Assembly: GCA_024734495.1 (NCBI GenBank)
Contig: JALMQS010000612.1
Span: 126,776 to 190,775 of the forward strand
Length of the DNA: 64,000 bases
Direction: 5' to 3'
DNA from: Forficula auricularia
Lineage: Eukaryota > Arthropoda > Insecta > Dermaptera > Forficulidae
Below, one piece after another: positions 1 to 11,299 of the stretch. Position 1 is the stretch's first letter. Every line of letters begins with the position of its first letter. The notes beneath the pieces were generated by a model that saw nothing but the letters and a program-made list of their open reading frames with translations, was not told where the DNA came from and did no database searches. The translations under genes and the position numbers were made by a program.

Positions 1-111
1 AGTTGAACGTGACAACGTCATAAGAAAATACTGATGGAATAGTATTTTCTTATGACGTTGTCACGTTCAACTATCGTCAGTAAACCGACTTTACAGACAA
101 CCGATTTTTTT
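1..111. repeat. Hairpin repeat, copy 1, cut by the window edge
   Basis: Positions 1-32 and 41-72 are perfect inverted repeats around an 8-base loop. The outer right part (73-111) has no partner because its left arm lies outside the window. The complete copy is at 41113-41259. No coding potential is seen. Confidence 0.85.
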
Positions 112-214
112 AATATCTTAATTATTAAGATATCACTATTTGCAGAAAATCTAAGTCTTTTATGATAAAAAAAACAATCGTTTAGATATAATAAGAGGTT
201 TTACTATTAGTAAA

Positions 215-397
215 TGGGGGGTCAGATAGGCTAGGCGGTAGCGTGACAGCGAGCTAACCAGGGGACCCGGGTTCGAATCCGCCTCGAGGCATCCAGCTAA
301 AATCTGACCCCCGGGGGTAGAGACAAATTTTGAAAAAAATATAACTAGTATCGTAATTAGGCTTACGGCTAGAAAGGCCGAAAAGCCAAAAAAAAAT
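215..397 (+). mobile_element. tRNA-derived SINE, family A, copy 1
   Basis: The head reads as a tRNA-like pol III promoter: box A near GGCTAGGCGGTAGCG and a canonical box B GGTTCGAATCC. A short body follows, ending in 'gaaaggccgaaaagcc' and an A-rich tail. It is nearly identical to the copy at 543-732. The tRNA part lacks a matching acceptor stem, so it is a retroposon and not a tRNA gene. Confidence 0.8.
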
Positions 398-409
398 AAC
401 TAAAATTTG

Positions 410-1140
410 TTTACATTTTTTTCAATTATGTTTTATTTTTAATTGTTTTTTTAATTTTAAACCCCACTAATAGGTTATACCAAATATTAATATATTATAT
501 TAAAATTAGGAATTTTTTGTTTGTTTTTAATTAACAGGTGTCGGGGGGGTCAGATAGGCTAGGCGGTAGCGTGACAGCGAGCTAACCAGGGGACCCGGGT
601 TCGAATCCGGCTCGAGGCATCCAGCTAAAATCTGACCCCGGGGGTAGAGACAAATTTTAAAAATATATAACTAGTATCGTAATTAGGCTTATGGCTAGAA
701 GGGCCGAAAAGCCAAAAAAAAAAAAAAAAAAAAATTAACAGGTGTCTAAATCATAACAAAACAGGTGTGTTTACAAATGAAGTGGTTGAAGTGGCTTTTT
801 TTCATATAACTTGGAAACAAATCTTATTTAATTTTATGTTTTTATTTTAGATCCTATACGATTATTTTTTTTTATTATTATTTTCCTATTAATTTTTTTA
901 TAATGTTTATCAATATGAACGAATGTGGGCAAATTGGTGCACGAGTTAACAAATATACGCATAATATGTAGACCATTAGAAAGCTAGAAATGCAAAAATT
1001 GGGTGCAAGGTGGGGTGGATGTGGGAGGTGCAGTTGTGGGGGATACGGTGGTGGGAGGCGCTGTTGGGGTGGGGTGGGGCGGAGTAGGGGTACAGTGGTG
1101 GGGGATAGGTGTGTGGTTTCGGGGGGTCAGGGGTTACCGT
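410..1140 (+). repeat. Family H repeat copy, interrupted by a SINE
   Basis: AT-rich repeat whose 3' part carries the shared phrase 'aattaacaggtgtctaaatc' and a strand-biased G-rich stretch (about 1010-1130). Other copies lie at 3461-4235, 4725-5400, 25288-26840, 37788-38940, 39840-40505, 43610-45065 and 47280-48385. A SINE tail fragment is fused at 1141-1172. The class is uncertain. A non-autonomous Helitron-like element is possible, but no defining ends were proven. Confidence 0.6.
543..732 (+). mobile_element. tRNA-derived SINE, family A, copy 2, with target-site duplication
   Basis: It has the same tRNA-like head, body and poly(A) tail as the copy at 215-397. The element is flanked by perfect 14-bp direct repeats AATTAACAGGTGTC at 529-542 and 733-746, a clean target-site duplication inside family H. 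The uninterrupted target is visible in other family H copies (for example near 40078). Confidence 0.9.
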
Positions 1141-1172
1141 GCTAGAAAGGCCGAAAAGCCATAAAAAAAATA

Positions 1173-1935
1173 ATCTATTAGTTAACAGGATATTTATTTG
1201 ATATTAAGAGATATCTAATAGAATAAAATAGATCACTCAAGTATATAATATATTTGGATTAAATACCTAAAAATTTGGTCATATTTGGAATGATTTCGAT
1301 ATATCTTGATTATTAATCAAATATCTTTGGAATAAATAAGAGCTTATTAAAAATGCTCAACTCTATCAATATATTTATTACAAAGAAATTGTTTTTTCAG
1401 TGTACGTGATTAAGTCAGAAAAGGGTTTATATATTATGAATTAAAACAAATCTGCCCCATTTTAAATTTTAAGTGGACGCTATCGCAATGTCATTTAGAT
1501 ATTTCAAGTAAGCATAAGTATTTGAAAATTTTCAACAAACAAAACAATCCGATTCCGAAATAGCAATTCCTCTTATACAGAAGCAAACTCTCTCGGTTCC
1601 AGAACTCATACAAAACAGATCAATGTTATGGGAACTAGTACACTGGGGTGAATTTCACGAGTCCATGTCCGAGTGGCTGTAAGCAGCCAGGGGTGGCCAA
1701 AAGCAATCTCTCTATTGAGCTCACTCTATACCCTTCAAAACTGTAAAGGTTCCAAATAAGAGCGTTTTAGTTTAATTACATATCGATCGTTTCATAAAAT
1801 AAATGTATTCAAATAAATTCCAAGTCGGAATTATTTTTTTTTCGTATAGCTAAGAAAAACAATTTAAAATATTTACGATATCAACATCGTTCTTGATGTA
1901 TGTATATTAACTAATTAATTTATAACTAAATTATA
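1173..1935. other. AT-rich stretch without recognisable genes
   Basis: No frame, RNA gene or clear repeat is supported. Short AT-rich palindromic tracts only. Confidence 0.5.
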
Positions 1936-2270
1936 AAATAGTAGCTGCAAGGCACGCCCTCTGGAGCCCCAACCCTCGAACCGCACCCTCACCCCCACTC
2001 CCACCCACCAAACCCCCCGAAACCCACCCAGCACCCCCAGCTCGTACCATGCCCAACCCCCGCCCCCACACCACCACCCCAACACTCCATTCCGCACCCT
2101 AACTCACTACCCCCACCTCTAAAACCCCCTCCAGGACCCCCACTCCGCCCCCGTTCCCCAACTCCCGCCCCACACCACAACCCGCACCCTACCCACCTCG
2201 GATCCCGCACCCCATCCACCCCGTGCGCACCACACCCCCGCCTAGCCCCTGAACCCCACCCTATTAGTGT
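1936..2270. repeat. C-rich, G-poor strand-asymmetric tract
   Basis: About 330 bp of runs of C interrupted by A and T, with few G on the plus strand, so the minus strand is strongly G-rich. The same kind of tract recurs at 62700-63045 in the opposite orientation, and shorter ones mark the 3' ends of family H copies. Frames through it are low-complexity and are not called as genes. Confidence 0.7.
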
Positions 2271-2329
2271 TTTATAAAAATATATAAATTAAATTTTATT
2301 ATCTTACTTTGTAATTAATTATTTTTAAT

Positions 2330-3060
2330 GATTTTTTTTTTTTTTTTTAAATGCCCCTGGACTCCACCCCGAAATATCCCCTTCACCACCACCATACTCC
2401 TCCTCACCCCTCACCCACACCCCCATTCCACCTCCGCACCCAGTTTTTCCATTTCTAGCCTTCTAGTGACCCACAGATTATGTATACAAAATTTGGTTGA
2501 GTTTGGGCCAAGAGAAAGAATTTTCATTTTTTTGACCCCACCACACACACACATTTTGGGTGGTTGGTTTTTGCATTTCTAGCTCTCTAGAGGCCCAGAG
2601 ATTATGTATACAAAATTTAGTTGAGTTTGCTCCAAGGGCAAGAATTTTATATTCTTTCACCATCCCCCCCCCTTTTTGGGTGGGTTTTTGGGGAAATTTT
2701 TTTAAACAAAAGTTGTCAGAAATCACATCCACTACAACTTTGTTTATTATGAAATTTGCCGTAGGGTTAATAGTTTAGGAGTTATTTGATAATTTTCATT
2801 CGTGCGCCCCCCCCAAACCCCCTTCTGGGGTCAAAATATCAAAACGTTTTATAGCTAAAAACGTAAGTTAGAAGACATCTGATGTAAATATGAAATTTCA
2901 TAATAATCCCTTAAGCCTTTTTTAGGTGAATCGTGAGCAACTTTTCGGAACCCACTGAAACAGACATACAGACAGAAATTTTGTTGAGGGTGTTTTCGTT
3001 CATAATTTTGCTTGAAACGCGTGCAACCAAAATTTGGCGTGATTTGGATCAATGTACAGA
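2330..3060. repeat. Isolated 'tatacaaaattt' satellite units plus a Helitron/DINE-like block
   Basis: Two units resembling the 18.8-22.0 kb tandem repeats (GATTATGTATACAAAATTT) lie at about 2475-2690. The block at 2820-3060 contains ACAGACATACAGACAG and a segment whose reverse complement recurs at 8455-8800. The microsatellite-bearing layout resembles insect DINE/Helentron repeats, but ends were not defined. Confidence 0.5.
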
Positions 3061-3313
3061 CAAAACCTTAATTTTATATATATATAGATTAATGGACAAT
3101 GGGTTTATCTGGCATCGCCATGGTAACCAATTTTTAAGAACAAAATCCAAGAGGTAGAATTGATATACGAGCCCCGTCCCATCTCAATTGGCCCACCAAT
3201 ATTTTTTCTTTTTAAATAAAATTATGCTAATTCACGGTAAATTTCATTTAAATATTTATTTTTATTATCATTTGGAACAACATTTTAAACAATTTAAAAC
3301 ATTTTATTGTAAC

Positions 3314-3460
3314 ATTTTTTTTATTTTTTTTTGGCTTTTCGGCCTTTCTAGCCATAAGCCTAATTACGATACTAGTTATATTTTTTTTTTAATTTGTCTC
3401 TACCCCCGGGGGTCAGATTTTAGCTGGATGCCTCGAGTCGGATTCGAACCCGGGTCCCCT
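3314..3460 (-). mobile_element. tRNA-derived SINE, family A, 5'-truncated copy
   Basis: Minus-strand copy with poly(T) at its left and box B (plus strand GGATTCGAACC) at its right end. It stops before box A, so it is 5'-truncated and abuts family H sequence. Confidence 0.8.
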
Positions 3461-3652
3461 GTAAACAAAAAATTCCTAATTTTAATATAATGTATTAATA
3501 TTTGCTATAACCTATTAGTGGGTTTTAAAATTAAAAAAACAATTAAAAATAAAACATAATTGAAAAAAATGTAAACAAACTTTTTTATTAAGTGGATATT
3601 GATGAGGCAGTCCAAAAAAGAAGAAGATAATTTACACTATCTTTTTATTCAT

Positions 3653-3696
3653 AAAACCGACGTTTCGGAGGATATTCCCTCCTTCTTCAGGGTTTT
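3653..3696 (-). ncRNA. Hammerhead ribozyme motif (left arm)
   Basis: On the minus strand: stem I AAAACC/GGTTTT, core CTGAAGA, one unpaired A, stem II GGAGG/CCTCC, then GAAACGTC with GTC as the expected cleavage triplet. Stem III is only the palindrome ACGT, so activity would probably need a dimer. The motif matches the hammerhead consensus CUGANGA...GAAA. Cleavage is inferred. Confidence 0.75.
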
Positions 3697-3880
3697 GAAA
3701 AGTCAGTGAAGGAAATCCAATGCGGCATTCCCCTCTGTCTCCTCTTTCAGTGCCAGTAACAATAATATCTTGTATTTCATTCTCAGCAGAATTACAATGT
3801 AATAATTACATTATTATTATTACTGGCACTGAAAGAGGAGACAGAGGAATGCCGCATTGGATTTCCTTCACTGACTTTTC

Positions 3881-3924
3881 AAAACCCTGAAGAAGGAGGG
3901 AATATCCTCCGAAACGTCGGTTTT
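3881..3924 (+). ncRNA. Hammerhead ribozyme motif (right arm)
   Basis: Plus-strand twin of 3653-3696. Stem I AAAACC at 3881-3886 pairs with GGTTTT at 3919-3924. The core CTGAAGA is at 3887-3893, stem II GGAGG/CCTCC at 3895-3899 and 3906-3910, and GAAACGTC at 3911-3918. Base 3894 (A) is unpaired between core and stem II. Confidence 0.8.
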
Positions 3925-4724
3925 ATGAATAAAAGATAGTGTAAATTATCTTCTTCTTTTTTGGACTGCCTCATCAATATCCACTTAATTCACTTATCAG
4001 TCCGTCTCCAAAAATTAAACTTTTTTATTGAGATTTTCATCTGTCAATAATTACTTTAATTAAGAAATGATCAATTAAGATTAAATTTATCGACCTAGCC
4101 AGATCGTTTTCTCATTCTCAAAACTTATTAATAGATTTTGTTTCATCAAAATCGGTAGAGCCGTTTTCAAAATAGAACTAAGATACAAATATATATATAA
4201 TGTTTGCTCGTTTAATAAGAGTAGATATTCAGTTTTTTTTCTAGCTAATTTTTTTCATTTTTTAATACCTCTTCAAAATGAGGGAGATCTTTATGCCCCA
4301 CCCTGTATTAAAGTAAAGATTCTCATAGATATTTTGTCGAATGCAAATTTGGAGAAAATAATTCCAAGTCTTTAAGCGATAAAATCTATAGGAAGGAATT
4401 GCAAGGGCCTATTCATTCTAAAGGGCGAACTTTCCAATAGAATAATCTGCTAAGTAAGGGCGGAGGTCCGAGACGAAAATGACCGCTTCCGTTTTCCTTA
4501 ATTCCCAAGGACGAACTTCACCTCCCGAAAGTCAAATAATTCAACCTCAATGAATTTCATTGAATTCCAAGCCACATTGGGATTTTGTCCGTTCAAAAGT
4601 CTCAAATTCAATTATATTAATAAAATAATCAAGAAAATCAAACACTACATACATACTTCTGGTCATCGTTTAATAGTTGATTTAAATTAGAAAAAGAAAA
4701 AATACCGAAAATTTTATATAGAAT

Positions 4725-4757
4725 CTACTCTTATTAAACGAGCAAAAATTGTTTGTA

Positions 4758-4830
<73 letters not shown>

Positions 4831-5400
4831 ATCTTAGTTCTATTTTGAAAACGGCTTTACCGATTTTGATGAAACAAATTCTATTAACAAGTTTTGAGGA
4901 TGAGAAAGCGATCTGGCTAGGTCTGGACCTCGACAAATTTAATCTTAATTGATCATTTCTTAATTAAAGTAATTATTGATAGATGAAAATCTCAATAGAA
5001 AAGTTTGTTTACATATTTTTCAATTATCTTTTATTTTTAATTGGTTTTTTAATTTTAAAACCCACTAATAGATTATAGCAAATATTAATATATTATATTA
5101 AAATTAGCAAGTTTTTGTTCGTAAAGAGGAGGAGGGAAAGGGAGACAAGATCCAATCGATTTGATTGGGGAATAATGGAATTAAAATAATTATCGGAAAA
5201 GAGGTTTTTTTATCTAATTAGATTTTTCCTCTTATTAAAAACAAGGACTAAAGATGAATAAGGACACTCGATGGTGGAGAAGTAATCTCCGGAATCGAAG
5301 CAAAAATACAATGTATACATTAATTAATGTAAAATAATTGGTTTAATAAAATTTATAAAAAAAAAAATTTGTTTGTTTTTAATTAACAGCTGTCTAAATC
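4725..5400 (+). repeat. Family H copy with (TA)n tract and one about 210-bp internal unit
   Basis: Starts at the shared end 'tctactcttattaaacgagc', contains a long TA microsatellite (about 4769-4826), and carries one copy (about 5150-5375) of the unit that is tandemly arrayed at 25.9-26.8 and 38.1-38.9 kb. It ends in 'aattaacagctgtctaaatc'. Frames across the TA tract are low complexity. Confidence 0.65.
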
Positions 5401-5645
5401 ATGGTCCATTTGTACAGGACAGACAAACAAACTCACATACAAGCAAGAAAACGAGTTTATATTGTATTGGAATACACTTCTGAACTATGTTTAAAGTTTC
5501 TAGCTCATTGGGAAGTTAGTATAAAATCGATTACGACATTTGTACCGAGCAGACAGACAGACAAACAGAGAAGAAAGCGAGTTTTGATAAAACTATCGTA
5601 TCTTTACTCGATGATTCATAAAATTCAAATTACTACAAGTAAATA

Positions 5646-6605
5646 AAAATTGGAGTGAAAACCAGACGGCAACAATTATAAATATTGGAGATGAGCAAAG
5701 AGAAGCCAAAATAAAAAAAGGTGTAAGACAAGGATGTGTGCTGTCACCCATGATTTTCAACTTATACATAGAAGAAGCGATTAAAGAATTCAAAGACAAA
5801 ATTGATACAGGTGTCGAAATCCAAGGCCAAAAGATCGCTATGTTAAGATTTGCCGATGACATTGCCCTTCTAGGAAGCAATAAAAAAGAATTAGAGGACG
5901 CCCTGAATGGAATTAACCAAATCCTAATAGAAGAAATCAAAATGAAAATAGACAAGAATAAAACCAAGGTCCTAGTATGTACAAAAAAAGAACAAACGAG
6001 ACAGGAATGCATCAAAATTAACCTAGAAGGAGTTAAGGACTTCCGCTACCTAGGAAGTAAAATAACATGGGATGGGAGGAGCGAAAACGAAATTAAATCA
6101 AGAATTGGCCAAGCAAAAATGGGGTTTAATTTAAAACAAAAACTACTATGCTCCTCCTCAATCAGGTTAGAAAACAGGAAGTTGCTATTGAAGACATACT
6201 AGTATGTATGGAGCATAGCCATGTACGGGTGTGAAACCTGGACAATTAGAAAAGCGAATAGAGGCTTTCGAAATGTGGTGCTACAGAAGAATGATGAATA
6301 TCAAATGGATAGATAAAATTACAAATGGAGAAGTTCTTGGAAGAAACGGAGAAAGAAGAACCTTGTGGAAGAGTCTGAAGAAGAGAAGAGGTCAGATGAT
6401 GGGGCACACACTGAGACATGGGGGACTGCTTAGGGGATGATATATTGGAGGGGAGGTGGGAAAGAAAAGGGGAAGGGGAAGACCCAGGTTAAAATATTTC
6501 AACCAAATAATTGGGGATATGGGATGCCAGACATTTAGAGAGGTCAAACAGCTGGCGGGGGAGAGAGTCGAGTGGAGACGGATTGTTGCATCAAACCAGT
6601 CTTAG
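5646..6605 (+). pseudogene. RTE-clade retrotransposon, 3' reverse-transcriptase fragment
   Basis: The frame reads into GVRQGCVLSPMIFN, then the catalytic box LRFADDIALL, then FRYLGSKITWDGR and the C-terminal QMMGHTLRHGGLL typical of RTE-type insect elements. It is 5'-truncated inside the RT domain. It carries an in-frame stop at about 6200 (TAG after LLLKTY) and a deletion near 6245 relative to the copy at 29099-29945, so it is dead. The 3' end has ATG-type short repeats (catgatgatga). The element would have encoded endonuclease plus RT for target-primed reverse transcription. Confidence 0.9.
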
Positions 6606-6648
6606 GACTGTACACACATGATGATGAAAACAATAATCCTTTAATATA

Positions 6649-7166
6649 CATTACGGATCAAAAGAATCGACCCACTAATAAAAACTTTATTAAATAGCAA
6701 ATTATTTTTAAAATTTTTACAAATATTCATATAATATGTTCCATTAAGTCTTAAACTAACATATTTAATAAATAATGTTGATAATTTTTGAATTTTATAA
6801 AAAAAAAATAAATAAAATTAAATTACAAGATACAATTACAAATTCTCATACTTTCTTAATATCACTTTACATTTAAATAAAGTTTTAATAAAAGATCAAA
6901 TTCCATTTGAAATATCAATAAAATGAATAATTTTAAATTAAGCATCATTGATAGAAAGATATCAAATATACAAAATGGATATTTCTCAAGTTCAAGAAGT
7001 TCAAATTGTGTACCTAATTATTCAAGGGTTAAGTCAACGACAAGTGGCAATTACACTTGCAATAAGCAATAATTTCAATCATGTATGGTTACTTGTAAAA
7101 ATATTAAAAATGATTTACTATTTAATAAAGTTTTTATTGGTGGATCGATTCTTTTGCACCGCAGTG
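6649..7166. mobile_element. Internally deleted Tc1-like element
   Basis: Imperfect terminal inverted repeats share CAAAAGAATCGA and TAAAAACTTTATTAAATA, and both ends sit next to TA dinucleotides (6647-6648 and 7167-7168), the usual Tc1/mariner duplication. Only a short transposase fragment remains inside. Confidence 0.75.
6973..7071 (+). pseudogene. Tc1-like transposase, N-terminal helix-turn-helix fragment
   Basis: The residues VQIVYLIIQGLSQRQVAITL match the paired-like helix-turn-helix at the start of Tc1 transposases, which binds the terminal repeats. An open frame continues to 7172 but the sequence after this motif is not transposase-like. The catalytic DDE region is absent. Confidence 0.7.
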
Positions 7167-7372
7167 TATTAAAATTTCTAAAATAGTATTTCAAATGTGG
7201 TAACGCCTGTAGAGTATGCAATTGCTATGCTTTCAGGATTGGACTGTAAGCTATCTGAAGGGGTTTTACTTATGGAAAGTGGTGTAGGTTTTAGGTGAAA
7301 CATGATGTTAGTTAATAGAGTAAAGGGTGTGTAGTTTCACAGTGAATGAAATAAAACTCAAAGAGGTTTATA

Positions 7373-7417
7373 CAAACTCAATATATTTCGGATTATTAGT
7401 CCATCATCAGGAGTTTG
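7373..7417 (-). ncRNA. Hammerhead ribozyme motif
   Basis: Minus strand: stem I CAAACTC/GAGTTTG (7 bp, perfect), core CTGATGA, one unpaired T, stem II GGA/TCC, GAAA, then the palindromic stem III ATATAT and the cleavage position before GAG. The stem sequences differ from those at 3881, so the pairing is preserved by different bases. Confidence 0.7.
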
Positions 7418-7559
7418 CAAGTTAATACTAATTAGTAATAAAAACGCAGTAAAAATAAGTTTTCTTAAAGTTAAGACTCTGTTAGATCGTTTTTGAGGTT
7501 ATCAAAGTTTGTTCATCAAAATTGTAAACGCTGTTTTTGAGAGAGAGAGGGACTATATA

Positions 7560-8433
7560 CAGGGTGGTGACTTGGCCGACGCAGCATAGCGATTACAATG
7601 TTAATTTTTGAATGTGCATTTATTTGCTCCCCTAATTATTTTAGAGTTAAAGTTCTTATAGGCTTTTTTGTAGAGAAAAAAATACTGAATCCGAACATAT
7701 TTCTGTTTTCAAATTTTGAAATTTCAGAACCGTAATAATCAACATTATAAATAATTGTATTTTTACAAAAATAAGTTTAACGCTAAACAAGGAACTCTCT
7801 TGCCGAGCACTATTTCCAGAATAAAAATATTTAATTATTTCAACTTTTTCTTGTAATGAATACATTGTAATAAGAAGTGACTTTAAAAAGTTAATTTTTG
7901 TTTTATAATCATAGATTTGTTCACCAATATGAATACATTTTTAGACTAGTATAAACAATAAAACTTAAACAATCGACAACAATAAAAGTTTTGAATTTAA
8001 ATTTTTTAAAATAAATATCTACATTTTTAAAATCGTTTTTTTTTTTTAAATTATGAATTATACAAAATCTGATGTAATTATCTTTTAGAATTTTAATTCT
8101 GCTCAGTTTTTTGTATTCTAATTATGCTCTAAAATAATAACTAAAGACATCACTATTAAACGACAAATAGAAACAACCAATGAAAATGCCTTGTTTGTTT
8201 TAATAATTCGATGGCCTCAGTGATTTTTGTAAAAATACAATTATTTATAATGTTGATTATTACGGTTCTGAAATTTCAAAATTTGAAAACAAAAATATGT
8301 TCGGATTCAGTATTTTTTCTCTACAAAAAACCTATAAGAACTTTAACTCTAAAATAATTAGGGGAACAAATAAATGCACATTTAAAAATTAACATTGTAA
8401 TCGCTATGCTGCGTCGGCCAAGTCACCACCCTG
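7560..8433. mobile_element. Non-autonomous TIR element (about 874 bp)
   Basis: Terminal inverted repeats of roughly 215 bp begin CAGGGTGGTGACTTGG, with TA on both sides (7558-7559 and 8434-8435), as in Tc1/mariner elements. No transposase is encoded; the frames inside are antisense versions of each other. Confidence 0.8.
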
Positions 8434-8454
8434 TATAAAATGAAGGTTATGTAT

Positions 8455-8800
8455 GTATTATACATTGCTCCAAATCACGCCAAATTTTGGTTGCACACGT
8501 TTCAAGCAAAGTTATAAACGAAAACACCCTAAACACAATTCCTGTCTGTCTGTCTGTCTGTTTCCGAGGGTTCCGCGCAAATCTTGCTCACGATTCACGT
8601 AAAAACGGCTAAAGGAGTTATTATCATATTTCATATTTTACTTAAAATAATTTCATTATAACGTTTTGATATTGTGACCCTAAAAGAGAGTTGGGTAATG
8701 GAAATTATCAAATAACTCCTAAATTATTAACTCTATTGCAAATTGTGTTATGAGCAAAGTTGTAGGAGATGTGATTTCTGACAACTTGTGGGGGGGGGAG
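8455..8800 (-). repeat. Helitron/DINE-like block with CTGT microsatellite
   Basis: Reverse complement relative of 2820-3060, with a run of CTGT repeats near 8546-8568 between the conserved flanks. Assignment to Helentron/DINE repeats rests on this layout only. Confidence 0.45.
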
Positions 8801-8891
8801 GTCCAGGGGCCTCGAAGCTAGTAGATAACAAATTTCATTCGTCATGAACTATTATAGTGGGTTTTAAATATCAATGTCATCAGGAGTCATC

Positions 8892-9146
8892 ATGAAAATG
8901 CCTTGTTTGTTTTAATAATTCGATGGCCTCAGTGATTTTTGTGAAAATACAATTATTTATACCGTTGATTATTACGGTTCTGAAATTTCAAAATTTGAAA
9001 ACAAAAATATGTTCGGATTCAGTATTTTTTTCTCTACAAAAAACCTATAAGAACTTTAACTCTAAAATAATTAGGGGAGCAAATAAATGCACATTCAAAA
9101 ATTAACATTGTAATCGCTATGCTGCGTCGGCCAAGTCACCACCCTG
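8892..9146. mobile_element. Second, partial copy of the 7560-8433 TIR element
   Basis: Matches the right part of the first copy and ends in the same terminus (ACTTGGCCGACGC complement) next to TA. The left half is missing. Confidence 0.8.
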
Positions 9147-9283
9147 TATATATCTGCGTCAGATAATGGACTTTCCATCCTTCTGATAATTCTTTCATAT
9201 TTACACTAAGTCATAAATAACTTGTTCATCATATTAAAATTAAAATAAATTCTGTTCTAAAATATCATGTTATCTTCAGTCAA

Positions 9284-9326
9284 TGTTCTCCTGACGATGA
9301 GTTAAGAGCTCGAAATATATAGAGTA
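9284..9326 (+). ncRNA. Hammerhead-like motif, weaker
   Basis: Core CTGACGA (9291-9297), one unpaired T, stem II GAG/CTC and GAAATATATA are present. Stem I is limited to about three pairs (CTC/GAG), so the motif is probably decayed. Confidence 0.5.
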
Positions 9327-9469
9327 AACTAAAAAAAAAATTTTTGTATTTTAATTTTTCTCCTTGTGAAACACCACCAACTCCAAACTAATTTAATTTT
9401 AACAATGTTTCACTATAAACCAACACCGCCTTCCCTAAATTTTATTGATAATGGACTTGATTATACATT

Positions 9470-10435
9470 CAGGATAGTTATTGTTACTGTGGTGATTTCC
9501 TGAATAATATTTATATTTTTATTCCATTATTTTAAGAGATGAATCCTGGAAATCGGAAATGATTGGCATGCAAAATCTTTTACAGCGTGCCCTGAATGAA
9601 AGATCGAACATAATGGACCTCTAGATATACGAGGATGCTAGATATATTGAAAATGCTGGTAGCTTGAAACATTTTAAAGTTAAAAAAATGTCAATAATAG
9701 AAAAATAAACTGCAACGGATCGTTGTTAAATTTTATCCAGTCATTTGAAATATTAATATGTTTATTATTAATCAGATATCACTATCGCAATTTGCAGTTC
9801 ATGTTGACTTTTATTCAAAAATAACGATTGATTCTCAACTAATACTTGAGGAATAACAATTCTACATTGGATTTTAAACGTTTCGGTTATTATTGGTAAC
9901 CATTGCTGAAGACATGGAGGAATCGATCAAAAATAACCATCGATTCTCATTTATTACCTGAGGAATAACAATTCTACATCGGATTATTGACGTTTTGGTT
10001 TTTATTGGTAACTCAATCTTGAGTTGTTTACCTTAAAAGAATTTAGTATTTTTGATTTTAAGTCGATTCTTCCACGATTTCAGAAAAGGTTGTCATTAAT
10101 AGTCAAAACATAAAAAATGGAATTCAATAAGGTTATTCATCTAGTATTAGATGAGAATCAATAGCTATTTTTGATTTTAAGTCGATTCCTCTATGTCTTC
10201 AGCAAAGTTAACGGATAAGAAAACAACGAAGTTGATATGGTTACTCGTAAAATTTCCTCCCAAATTTTTAGCATTTCACAGAGAGAAGCCTATCCATTCT
10301 TACTTAAGCAATGTTAAATGAGCTATATTAAAACGATCAAATGAATAAATTTTAAAGAATTTAAAAAAGTACTATTTTGCTCTAGAGTAAAGTAATTTAA
10401 AATATAATTTACTAAAAACTTTATTTAACCTTTTT
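9470..10435. other. Gene-free region with internal direct and inverted repeats
   Basis: Blocks around 9830-10215 repeat 'gaataacaattctacat' and 'ttgattttaagtcgattc' in direct and inverted order. No gene supported. Confidence 0.5.
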
Positions 10436-10439
10436 TGTC

Positions 10440-10935
10440 GTCCCCGAGGTACTTAATTAGGATATTAAATTTCATCAAAATTGGTTAAGTCATTTTCAAG
10501 ATATTTAGAAAAAACTAAACAAGTGCTTGAATAAATTACTAATGTTTGTTGGCCGATGTGTACCTAAAACTAGTCAGCGCTTCATTTTGTTAAACTAATG
10601 GTAGGTTTTCAATATCATTTCAATCGGTGCAACGGTGTGTAAAAAATCGTGGGCCAAAAAAAACGATAACCTACATCCATACATCCATCCATCCGCACGC
10701 ACTAAATGAAAAAATTGCACTTTTTGGCCTCTGGATGAGACCCCATGTAATTTTTGGCAAAACCGCCACGTGCTAAAATACAACCTAATTGAATACTACA
10801 ATTTGCGACTTTAATTGAGTCCATGGGTTCCGTAGTCTTTACCTGAGGTCCGTTTGAAGTCGCGCTTGCCGTGAGACCTATTATAATACTTTCCCCATGC
10901 TTCGCATTGGATAACGTAAAAATATTAAATCTATT
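10440..10935 (-). mobile_element. Helentron/DINE-like repeat, minus copy
   Basis: Reverse complement of the repeat at 11845-12470, with the terminus 'ttatccaatgcgaagcatgg' and a GGAT microsatellite core. Confidence 0.6.
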
Positions 10936-11191
10936 TGATCTCAGAAAAAACCCTAATAATTATTTTTAACAATTATTCATTTTAATTATCATATAATAAT
11001 GATCAAATATTTAATTATTAAATAAATAATTTAATAATAAATAATAATCTAATAATTTTTCCGACATTATTCTTTGATATTCCATAGTGTTATCGCAAGT
11101 TTTCTGGATGAATTCCAGATTCAATTTCGTTATTTTGGCATGTTTCAGTTTCTTCGTACCCTTTACATTTCCTGTTGTTTTTTTTTAACAG

Positions 11192-11298
11192 ATTTACAAC
11201 ACGATAAAATGAAGCTCGTGAGGGTGTATCCCTGTCAGGAAATGGTCGGCATCCATTTCAATGCTAGTCCCATAACACTTCTTCCATATTCACCATAA
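11192..11298 (+). CDS. Possible terminal coding exon of an unknown host gene
   Basis: A polypyrimidine tract ending AACAG at 11191 looks like a splice acceptor. The frame that follows contains MKLVRVYPCQEMVGIHF and reaches TAA at 11296-11298. It is not recognisable as a transposon. The upstream exons are not visible, so the call is a hypothesis. Function unknown. Confidence 0.25.
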
Positions 11299-11299
11299 A

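Larger units (their letters stand above)
3590..4016. mobile_element. Palindromic Penelope-like-derived element with a hammerhead in each arm
   Basis: Arms of about 180 bp (3588-3776 and 3811-3988) are near-perfect inverted repeats, differing mainly in homopolymer lengths. The element is flanked by 13-bp direct repeats AAACTTTTTTATT at 3577-3589 and 4017-4029. Uninterrupted target occurs in other family H copies. The right end 'cagtccgtctcc' also occurs, reverse-complemented, near 13490, where it lies beside another hammerhead. No coding frame. The low divergence between arms argues for recent origin. Confidence 0.85.
3461..4235 (-). repeat. Family H repeat copy (minus), interrupted by the palindromic hammerhead element
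   Basis: Family H in reverse orientation, ending with the shared terminus 'ctcgtttaataagagtag'. It is split by the element at 3590-4016. Confidence 0.65.
7230..9450. mobile_element. Penelope-like-derived inverted arms with hammerheads, invaded by TIR elements
   Basis: A left arm (about 7230-7470) and a right arm (about 9220-9450) each hold a hammerhead motif, minus on the left and plus on the right. Between them lie the element 7560-8433, a Helitron/DINE-like block (8455-8800) and a second partial TIR copy (8892-9146). No coding part of a Penelope-like protein is left here. Confidence 0.55.

Noticed and set aside
215..300. Possible functional tRNA genes at SINE heads (also 15180, 25760, 27700, 39120, 39480, 49850)
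   Set aside because: Pol III boxes are present, but acceptor arms do not pair and each is joined to a SINE body or TE sequence.
4749..4952. Open frames rich in Tyr-Ile across the TA microsatellite
   Set aside because: Microsatellite translation, present on both strands.
9830..10215. CTGAAGA and CGAAACG-like strings suggesting another hammerhead
   Set aside because: The core strings are not in the right order on one strand, and no stem I or II can be formed.
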